A stretch of DNA of 64,000 nucleotides from Panax quinquefolius. Its lineage: Eukaryota; Streptophyta; Magnoliopsida; Apiales; Araliaceae. The DNA is taken from positions 22,881,741 through 22,945,740 of the forward strand of contig CM035171.1 of the NCBI GenBank assembly GCA_020205615.1, given 5' to 3'. Shown one piece after another: positions 56,491 to 64,000 of this stretch. Position numbers and translations under genes: made by a program. Below the pieces are notes generated by a model. That model was not told the origin of the DNA. It was given only the letters and a program-made list of their open reading frames with translations, and made no database searches. Numbering within the stretch: position 1 is the stretch's first letter; each line of letters opens with the position of its first letter.

Positions 56491-57209
56491 TAACTAACTA
56501 TATGCAACAACTACTCACTACGACCCAATACCCCCAAACTTAAAATAAACAATGCCCTCATTGTAATTAAAAGTGAAAGAATACTCCCCTAAGTGGCAAT
56601 GTCATCTCTGTTCGCCTCCTCATGATCCGATGGTATATCAAGCGATGGCTAAGTTTGAGATATTCTATAGTTGGAGATTGAGTGTGGGCTTCTAACTGTC
56701 CGAATGCTTGAGATTTGAAATTAAAATAAGCATTTCAAGATCAATCGGGCATCGCAGCGGTCGCATAAGCCTCCTCCTATGCAATCCTCGGCATGGCGCC
56801 AAGAACTTGCAATGTGCAAAGTCTGTTTCAATGGGTGCTTTAGCAGCAGCGTCCTCAAGCCTTTACGCTGCATGGCCACATGATTTCTACAACTCTGGTT
56901 ATGCTTCAGTTTGGTTTGACTTCTGTTTGATCCTGAATACTTATAGCAATTGGATTTAACCTGAGAGGAGAAACAATAAAGCTATTATTAAGATTTACCA
57001 CTATCTAACATCTACTAAATATGGCAATGTAAATAAGAATTAAACAAGGAGGGAGAAAGATTGGATGGGGTGCCTCCCATCGAGCGCTCGGTTTATAGTC
57101 CGTTAACTGGACTGTTTTCTTAACATCGCTATCCAATTTCTCTACGATAAGCTAGGAACCCTCCATCCATTAGAACCGCTATGTGTTTTGGTAGATTCCC
57201 CATCATACG
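56491..57209 (-). other. Athila 3' untranslated region, second part
   Basis: Continues the sequence interrupted at 47910. Holds a second AATACCCCCAAACTTAA (56527-56543) and the Athila-typical GGGGTGCCTCCCATC / GAGCGCTCG stretch near 57067-57095. No gene supported; the open stretch at 56708-56959 (plus) is antisense to Athila sense and has no family features. Confidence 0.7.
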
Positions 57210-57840
57210 TGTAATACCCGGTAAATAAATAATGAATAATTAATATTATTTATTTTAAAAAAAACATTCTAATTGGACTTTGTATTTTATTTGGGTCAAA
57301 ATAGTCATGGGCTAATAAATATTAATAAGTGTGAATAAATTAATTGGTAAAATTGGGCTTTAAATTAAGTGGGTCAATTTATAATTGCGTAAAATTTAAA
57401 ATACTATTTAAATTTGGAGAGTTAATAAATATATTAATTAATAAAATCTATTTTTTTAATGAATAAATAAGTAAAACCTAATTTTTATTCATAATAAGTT
57501 TGGTAATTTAAGAGGATAAAGCGAGCAAAGGTTAATACAAGTAGCATGAGATTTTGTAGTTGCCAATTTTCTTCGGTGAGTGATCGAAATTTCTCTAATT
57601 ATAATCTTTCATGGTAATCATTCGGTAGTGCAAATGTATTGTTATGATGACAAGAGACTGGCATATACATTGTTTAGGTGAATAATAAAATAAGCATGTA
57701 TACCTATAATGATTGGCACCTATAATGTTTGGCAATATATGAAAACTATAAATTCTTGTAGCAATATATCTGAATTCGGAAGTGGGGGTGAAAAGTTAGT
57801 ATACTATTTTCATAAATAAATAATTAGAATCTTATCATCA
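57210..57840 (+). repeat. 5' LTR fragment of second chromovirus family
   Basis: Aligns loosely with the start of the 3' LTR at 61507 (shared ATTCTAATTGGACTTTGT, TTTATTTGGGTCAAA, AGTAAAACCTAATT). Only ~630 of ~2145 bp remain. No coding. Confidence 0.75.
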
Positions 57841-58375
57841 GAAAGTGTTGCTAGGTGCTTACAAGCTGGAAGGGGATGCGCAGAGGTGGTGAAAAGTGTT
57901 GAAAACAACAAAGGGTGATGGTTATGTTGGGGCACTTAGTTGGGCAGAGTTTTGTGAGGTCTTTTATCAGCAGTACTTCCCAGCTGCTAATAAAGAGGCC
58001 TATGCTAGAGAGTATCTGTCGATTCAGCAGAAAGATGATGAGTCCATCACGGACTTCATGACGAGGTGTACTAGGTCAAGCGGAGCTTTTTCGGGAACCT
58101 CAAAGGGGACCGCAATGTAATGAGTAAAAGAAGAAATTTAAGTGGAGGATTCATTATAGGTATCGACAACATCTCATTAACAACAAGTTTGTAGATGTGT
58201 CGGCTGTGGCAAATGCAGCCAAGAATATTGAGATGGAGCGACAGGACTTTCGGTCTTCTAAATCGGAGGGGAGTCAAAAGAGGGACAGAGATGACCAGCA
58301 GGGTCAATCTTCAGTTCAGCATGGGAGAAATCAGGGTGGTCAGTTGAATAGGAATCGTGGTGGCCAACAAAAGGT
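57841..58375 (+). pseudogene. Gag fragment of second chromovirus family
   Basis: Begins in mid-capsid: Leu-Leu-Gly-Ala-Tyr-Lys-Leu-Glu-Gly-Asp-Ala-Gln-Arg-Trp, then a TGA where Trp is expected (about 57889). 57896-58120 gives Leu-Ser-Trp-Ala-Glu-Phe-Cys-Glu-Val-Phe-Tyr-Gln-Gln-Tyr-Phe-Pro and Glu-Tyr-Leu-Ser-Ile-Gln-Gln-Lys. After ~58090 the frame shifts into a Gln/Gly/Arg-rich nucleocapsid linker. Confidence 0.85.
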
Positions 58376-60364
58376 ATGCGTGGTCGAATCAAAAGCAGGG
58401 GTTATCAGCAGATGCCTCAACAAGGGCAAAATCGTCAGCTGCAGCTACCTTGGAATGGTCGAGAATCATCGGCCCGATGGCGCGAATCGTCGATTGGGGT
58501 AGAATCAGGGTCGTTATCTGGGACCAGCTGGTGGGGTAACCCAAATCTCATTTTGATAGCTCCTTGTGCTACTTGTGGGGCTAGTCATCCGGGAAGGCAG
58601 TGCCACAGACTCACCGGTGCATGCTTTTTGTGTGGACAGATGGGTCATATTGCTAGGGATTGTACCGGTCCACGCAGAAATGGTGGAGGTGGTGATAATG
58701 GTGGCAATGGAGGTCAGCGTCAAGGTGGTCGAGTATTTGTCTTGACATATAATCAGGCGGCAGGTGCACCAGGTATTATTTCTGGCACTCTTTTAGTTGG
58801 TAATCGCGAGGCTTCTATTTTATTTGATACGGGTTCTACTCACTCTATTGTTGCTCAGTCTTTTGTTCGGCACCTGGGTGTGCCATCTCAGTCTTTAGAT
58901 TCTGTTATATCTATTGTTACCCCGATGGGGACTTCTGTTGTTATTTTTGATTTGTATCGAGGGTGTCCGATCAATTTTGGGGATAGGATTCGTAGGGCTA
59001 ATCTTCTCCCGATGAGTATGCATGATTTTTATGTCATTCTTGGGATGGACTGGTTGGATAAGCACCAGGCCACTATTGATTGTCAAGCGAAGAAGGTTAT
59101 ATTTGGAGATGTGAAATCTCCAGATTTCATGTTTCAGGGTTCACAGCCGAGTAGAGTGGTGAAATTAATTTCAGCTTTGAAGGCTAGAAAGTTGGTGGCA
59201 AAGGGTTGTGAGGGGTATTTGGCATTTGTGAAAGATACCTCTAAGGGTGAGTCTCGTATTGAGGATGTTCCAATTGTTCGTGATTTTTTCGATGTGTTTC
59301 CTGAAGAGTTACCAGGGTTACCACCGCAGCGGGAAGTGGAGTTTGCTATTGAGCTTGTTCCTGGTGCGGAGCCTATCTCTAAGGCACCGTATCGGATGGC
59401 ACCTTTGGAGTTGCAGGAGTTAAAGGAACAGTTGCAGGAACTGTTAGATCGTGGTGTGATTCGGCCGAGTGTTTCGCCGTGGGGTGCTCCGGTCTTGTTT
59501 GTGAAGAAAAAGGACGGGTCTATGAGGCTGTTTATAGACTACAGGGAGTTGAACAAGATCACCATCAGGAATCGATATCCATTGTCGAGGATTGATGACT
59601 TGTTTGACCAACTTCAAGGGGCAAAATATTTTTCAAAGATAGACTTGAGGTCGGGCTATCATCAGTTAAGGGTGAGGGATGAGGATATCCCTAAGACAGC
59701 TTTTCGCACTCGATATGAGCATTACGAGTTTCTGGTGATGCCATTTGGGTTGACTAACGCCCCAGCGGTGTTTATGGATTTAATGAATCGGGTGTTCAGG
59801 GAGTACTTGGACCAATTTGTTATTGTCTTTATTAATGACATTTTGGTTTACTCCAAGTCTAAGGAAGAACATGAGGAACATCTTCGCACAGTGTTGGGGA
59901 TTTTGCAGAAAGAGAAATTGTATGCTAAATTCTCTAAATGCGAGTTTTGGTTGGAGCAGGTTGCATTTTTGGGCCATGTTGTTTCTGCTGAAAGCATTAA
60001 GGTGGATCCTGCGAAGGTTGAGGCTATCACTAAATGGTTGAGACCTACTACGGTGCGATGTAGATTAGGAGTTTCTTGGGTTTCAAGGTGGTACTATAGG
60101 CGATTTGTGGAAGGATTCTCTTTGCTTGCCTTACCATTGATTCAGTTGATGAGAAAGGGCATGAAGTTTGTGTGGAATGAGGAGCGTGAGAAGAGTTTCG
60201 AGGAGTTGAAGAAACGACTTGTGACAACTCCTATACTTGCATTGCCGTCGGGGACAGGAGGTTACCAGATTTATAGTGATGCTTCTAAGAATGGATTGGG
60301 GTGTGTTTTGATGCAACACGGTAAGGTGCTTGCTTATGCTTCTAGGCAGCTTAAACCTTACTAG
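58376..60364 (+). pseudogene. Pol of second chromovirus family: zinc knuckle, protease, RT, RNase H start
   Basis: 662 open codons; the first ATG is not the natural start, since gag lies upstream out of frame. Zinc knuckle Cys83, Cys86, His91, Cys96. Protease active site Asp-Thr-Gly-Ser at 151-154 and Leu-Gly-Met-Asp-Trp-Leu at 222-227. RT from ~305: [10 protein letters not shown] at 419-428 keeps the first catalytic Asp. At 485-488 the sequence is Phe-Ile-Asn-Asp, so one of the paired catalytic Asp residues is Asn (AAT for GAT). Residues ~559-572 are scrambled by two compensating frameshifts. RNase H starts near 630 (Tyr-Ser-Asp-Ala-Ser) and ends at TAG (60362-60364) where Glu is usual. Confidence 0.93.
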
Positions 60365-61455
60365 GTGAATTACCCCACACATGATTTGGAGTTGGCAGCG
60401 GTGATCTTTGCCCTAAAGATTTGGAGGCATTATTTGTATGGAGAGACTTATGATATCTTCACCGATCACAAAAGTCTTAAATACATCTTCACTCAGAAGG
60501 AGCTCAATATGAGGCAAAGGCGTTGGTTGGAGCTTCTAAAAGATTATGTCATGAGGATTCAAAGATCACCCGGGAAAGGCAAATGTGGTTGCAGATGCTC
60601 TTAAGCAGAAAAGAGTTCGGGAGTGTAGCAATTCTTATTACACAACCTCAGCTTATTTCGGATATGAAATGACTCGAGTTGGAGTTGTATGTACGAGGTT
60701 CGGATGGGCATTTGGCAGGTATGAGAGTGGAGCCCTCTCTTATCTCGCGAGTTAAAGAAGCTCAAAAAGAAGATGGGGAGTTGTGGAGTATGACGCAGAA
60801 TTTAGAGGAGGGCAAGCAGTCCGAGTTTCGTATTGATGACCATAGTGTGATTTAGTTGGGTGAACGGTTGTGTGTACCGTCAGATCCAATCATTCGAGAT
60901 GCGGTGTTGGCTGAGGCTCATAGTTCGCCATTTTCTATTCATCCAGGTTCTACAAAGATGTATAGGGATTTGAAGAAGAATTTTTGGTGGAATGGGATGA
61001 AACGAGACATGGCTGAATATGTTGGGAAGTGCCTCACTTGTCAACAAGTGAAGATAGAACATCAACGAGCTAGTGGTTTGCTGCAACAGTTAGACATTCC
61101 AGTGTGGAAGTGGGAGGATATCACGATGGAGATTCTGGAGAGGGTTGGTGAGGTTGAATATCGGTTAGCTTTGCCTCTATAGCTAGCTCATGAGCACAAT
61201 GTGTTCCATGTGTCGGTGTTGAGGAGTTATCATTATCATCCGTTGCATGTGGTGCAATATCCATTCGATAAGATTCGGGAGGATCTTACTTGTGAGGAGA
61301 AAGCTGAGGCGGTTTTGGATCGTCAAGAAAGGATTATGAGGAGGAAGACTATTCCGTTTGTTAAGGTGATGTGGAGGAACCATTCGGAGCGAGAAGCCAC
61401 TTGGGAGATAGAAGAGTCTATTCTTGAAAGAGTATCCGCATCTTTTGATAATTAG
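60365..61455 (+). pseudogene. RNase H end, integrase (core deleted) and chromodomain of second chromovirus family
   Basis: 60365-60604: [17 protein letters not shown], then a frameshift in the RNase H tail. 60856-61182: integrase zinc domain (His-Pro-Gly-Ser-Thr-Lys-Met-Tyr; Cys-Leu-Thr-Cys-Gln-Gln) to Trp-Glu-Asp-Ile-Thr-Met, joined directly to Glu-Ile-Leu-Glu-Arg-Val-Gly-Glu-Val, so the whole catalytic core is missing. 61183-61455: Val-Phe-His-Val-Ser-Val-Leu-Arg and chromodomain-like Val-Lys-Val-Met-Trp-Arg-Asn-His...Ala-Thr-Trp-Glu, ending with a one-base frameshift in the last codons. Confidence 0.88.
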
Positions 61456-61506
61456 GTACGTTCTATTCTTTTGATTAGGGACGGAATTCTTTTAAGGAGT
61501 AGGTGA

Positions 61507-62087
61507 TGTAATACTAAAAAATAATAATTAAATAAAAAAAATATAATAATAATATTGTTTTAAAATATTCTAATTGGACTTTGTCTTTTATTTGGGTCAA
61601 ACTAGTCATTTATTTTGGACTAATAAGTTAATAAGTGTTGAATAAATTAATTTGATAAAATTGGGCCTTAAAATTTATTTGGGTTTATTTTATGTGGGTA
61701 ATATTAAATTTTATATAATTAAGAGAATTAATAAATAAAACCTAATTGAAACATCATATTTTATACTGACTGAAAGAAAAGAAAGAGGTGCAGCCGCTAC
61801 TACGAAAGAAGAGGAGAATAATCTAGGAAATAGCTTCTTTTGTTCACAAATATTATATGTATGTATTAAATAGTTAGAATAATCAATTTCATTATTAATA
61901 TGATTTATGAAATTCGGTGTAAAGCAACTTGAATATATATGTATATATGTTATATGATTTGGGTTAAAGTGGATTGCTCAGAAGGTTGGTATATATGTGT
62001 GTTGATTTAAGAAAAGTAATGCTTCCAATTGAAAGCCACCGATTTTTGAAATATTGTCAGAATCAAGTTTGGTTACAGGCATTATTC

Positions 62088-62134
<47 letters not shown>

Positions 62135-62232
62135 TAATTGTCGTAAGATAATCATTTCGTTATTAAGTTATATAATCATTATGTGGACTAAGATATTCAT
62201 CAACCTTTAAACTTTCTGCAGGATGATTAAGT

Positions 62233-62266
<34 letters not shown>

Positions 62267-63652
62267 GCTAATAAGTTTTAGCCATGAATTGTATAAATGT
62301 AAATTGTAAATTAAATTAAAGTTATGTAATTAATTTGAATTAATGAATTAATTTTACCGACATAAGTATAAAAGTTCTTAATAATAAATTTAATAGTATT
62401 ATGTTATTAATGATTGGATTGTAATAAAATCTTATTAAATTATTTAGGTTGAACGGAGAGAGTCTAAACGAGTTTGTTTTTAATATACTTTGGGTATTGC
62501 ATTATTGATTCTAGGTACGGATTCCGTACTCCTTCAGCGATACTCTTATTAAATTTAATTTGTTCATTTTGTTTCTTGTTTCGAAATTAGTTATTGTTTC
62601 CCATAATTATTCATTCTCAAATTCATGTGGTAGTTTTGTCTTGGTATTAATACTTAGAACTCATGTTGTACTCTTGATCTAGTGTATCATGGTTAATATT
62701 TATTTCGATCTTTGTAGAAAGTACATGTTAATATTTTTGGGAGACTTTGTGTTGAGGATTCGTTTGATTTAACATGTACACGTTAGAACCCCTTTGTGTT
62801 GATATTATGTCATATGTGTTGTGACATGATGTTTTGTTAGAATACCGTAGGGTATACCTGAGTTATAACCACTGTGGGGGTACCACCGGCATGTCCTCTT
62901 GGCACCGAGGCATGACACCTTCCGTGGCAGTGTGATCAGTCCACGGCGTCTCCGTTTTGTACTCCGGTGGGAGTTGGCCATTTGGTGTTTTGTTATGGGA
63001 TTCGTATGGGTCGACCCTAGTTTTCTGTTCTGTTCTGCGAATTGGTGATGTTTGTGCCAAACATGCCTTTCGATTTTACATGCATTGGATTCGCGGTCCA
63101 ATGTGTGTGACTTGCCTGTGTGGCATTATTTGATTTGTCTATGTGGCATTATTTGACTTGCCTGTGTGGCAAGGTATATTTCTGTTTTATTCTGAGCTCG
63201 GTATGAAATAACACCCAGCCATTTGATTCAACCTATTATTTCTTTGTGTTAGATTTGTTCATTTCGTTTCAGTTCGTTTCGTCTCTTTTCATTTAATTGA
63301 GTTAGTTATTTCGGTTCATTATTTGTATTCTATATCCGTACTGGGCATTTGGCTCATGCTGTGTTTTCTTCCGGCAGGTAATCAGGGGAATCAAGGGCAA
63401 GTGTGATGAGAGCTCCATTCATTCCAATGATTTAGAAATATTATGTTTAGACTTGATGTGTCAGTTTATTTGGAATTGTAATAATTATTTTAGATTGTGG
63501 TTTGAGACAGTTTGAGATTTATTATGGTTGACTTATGGTATTTATCAGTTATTAAGACTATTCTTTTGTGGCTTTGAGTCTTGCTAGTAAATTTATCAGT
63601 TTTGTTATGTTTTGAGTAACCGCTCTTTCTATTTCGGGAAGGGGGTGTTAAA
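61507..63652 (+). repeat. 3' LTR of second chromovirus family (about 2146 bp)
   Basis: Starts TGTAATACTAAAAA after a purine-rich TTTTAAGGAGTAGGTGA; ends TTTCGGGAAGGGGGTGTTAAA (expected ...TTACA). Contains two TA-dinucleotide runs (62094-62130, 62234-62262), a short tandem repeat of TTGCCTGTGTGGCATTATT (63105-63175) and a GC-richer part (62860-63010). The open stretches at 62805-63101 (minus) are not supported as genes. Confidence 0.82.
63105..63175. repeat. ~26-bp tandem repeat, about three copies
   Basis: TTGCCTGTGTGGCATTATTTGA repeated with C/T changes, inside the 3' LTR. Confidence 0.85.
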
Positions 63653-64000
63653 ATTATAAAAAGTTAATAATAAATTAAATAATATTATGTTATCAATGGT
63701 TAAATTTGTAATAAAATTTTATTTTATTCTATTAGATCAACTTGAAAAAAAAGTAACTTATAATTGCATTATTATTTTTATTAGAGCGGGCAAAGGGAAT
63801 TTAAGGAGTATTTTTGGAATATTAATTTGGGCATTGCATTATCGAATCCAGGTACGGATTCCATACTCCTTCAGTGATAATCCTTTTAATTTTAATTTGT
63901 TCGTTTTATTGTTGTTTAGAAGTTAGTTATTGTTTCGCATATCTGTTCCTTCTCAAATCCATGTGATAGTTTCATTTTGGGGCATTGATATTTAGAACTC
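63653..64000 (+). repeat. Second partial LTR copy, tandem to the 3' LTR
   Basis: 63656-64000 realigns with about 62370-62710 (shared GGTACGGATTCC...TACTCCTTCAG and AGTTAGTTATTGTTTC). After the LTR end the sequence resumes in mid-LTR. Offset about 1.28 kb. It continues beyond the window. The apparent 79-codon reading (63687-63926) is LTR sequence. Confidence 0.82.

Larger units (their letters stand above)
45077..64000 (-). mobile_element. Athila-like element no. 2 (3' LTR and 3' region), with two nested chromoviruses
   Basis: The minus-strand 3' LTR is 45077-46813, preceded in sense by the Athila PPT (46814-46830) and a long 3' untranslated region (46831-47910 and 56491-57209) with the GGGTGCCTCCCATC...GAGCGCTCG segment typical of this lineage. 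A complete plus-strand chromovirus (47911-56485) and another chromovirus (57210 onward) are inserted in that region. Coding parts lie right of the window. Confidence 0.82.
57210..64000 (+). mobile_element. Second chromovirus family, plus strand, 5' deleted, 3' LTR duplicated
   Basis: LTR start TGTAATACCCGG at 57210, a jump near 57840 into mid-gag, a long pol, PPT region and 3' LTR from 61507 to about 63652, followed by another partial LTR copy. LTR sequence differs from the other chromoviruses here (TGTAATAC... and GGGTGTTA...). A chromodomain-like tail is present. Most of the 5' LTR, PBS and gag N-terminus are deleted. Inserted into the Athila 3' region; left target-site copy would be ATACG (57205-57209). 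Confidence 0.85.

Noticed and set aside
62805..63101. Minus-strand Arg/His-rich ORFs at 62805-63101
   Set aside because: They fall inside the 3' LTR on the strand opposite to its transcription and show no domain.

Overview
This window is plant nuclear DNA made almost entirely of LTR retrotransposons nested inside one another. I found no host gene, tRNA, rRNA, CRISPR array or bacterial feature. The evidence is Ty3/gypsy lineages seen only in plants (Athila-like, Tat/Retand-like, chromodomain-bearing chromoviruses) plus one Ty1/copia element. Several primer-binding sites match plant initiator-tRNA-Met or tRNA-Asp, and several element ends carry TG...CA termini with 5-bp target-site duplications. 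The setting is intergenic heterochromatin of a repeat-rich angiosperm, probably a eudicot; the species cannot be read from the sequence.

Layout. 1-4131: 5' part of an Athila-like element (minus): 5' LTR, PBS, gag, protease. 4132-5598: three chromovirus LTR fragments of alternating orientation. 5599 to at least 24392: Tat/Retand-like element (minus). Its 3' LTR (5599-15275) is split by a whole copia element (5866-14985, TSD CTCCC). Next comes an antisense ORF with its own TATA box (15552-16312), cut by a chromovirus deletion derivative (16313-19321). Then follow a minus chromovirus LTR piece, a 396-bp-arm inverted repeat and tandem repeats. The Tat pol (integrase, archaeal-type RNase H, RNase H, reverse transcriptase) occupies 20934-24392.

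24393-25561 is a chromovirus LTR fragment. 25562-37573 is a minus chromovirus whose internal region carries a 2.34-kb tandem duplication of protease-to-integrase sequence. 37574-45076 is another minus chromovirus of the same family, with a solo LTR (37900-40878, TSD ATTAT) inside its LTR and a large pol deletion. 45077 to the window end is a second Athila-like element (minus; 3' LTR and 3' UTR), itself holding a complete plus-strand chromovirus (47911-56485, TSD ATATG) and a second plus-strand chromovirus family (57210 onward).

No element looks autonomous. The best preserved coding is the pol at 58376-60364, whose reverse transcriptase has lost a catalytic aspartate. Points of most interest: the seven-level nesting order; the in-element tandem duplication; the long hairpin in the Tat 3' region; the antisense ORF with a TATA box; GC-rich NotI-containing palindromes confined to Athila LTRs; LTR minisatellites of varying copy number; and indels between near-identical copies that concentrate at CAG/CTG/CCGG sites, which may be partly sequencing artefact at methylated CHG.
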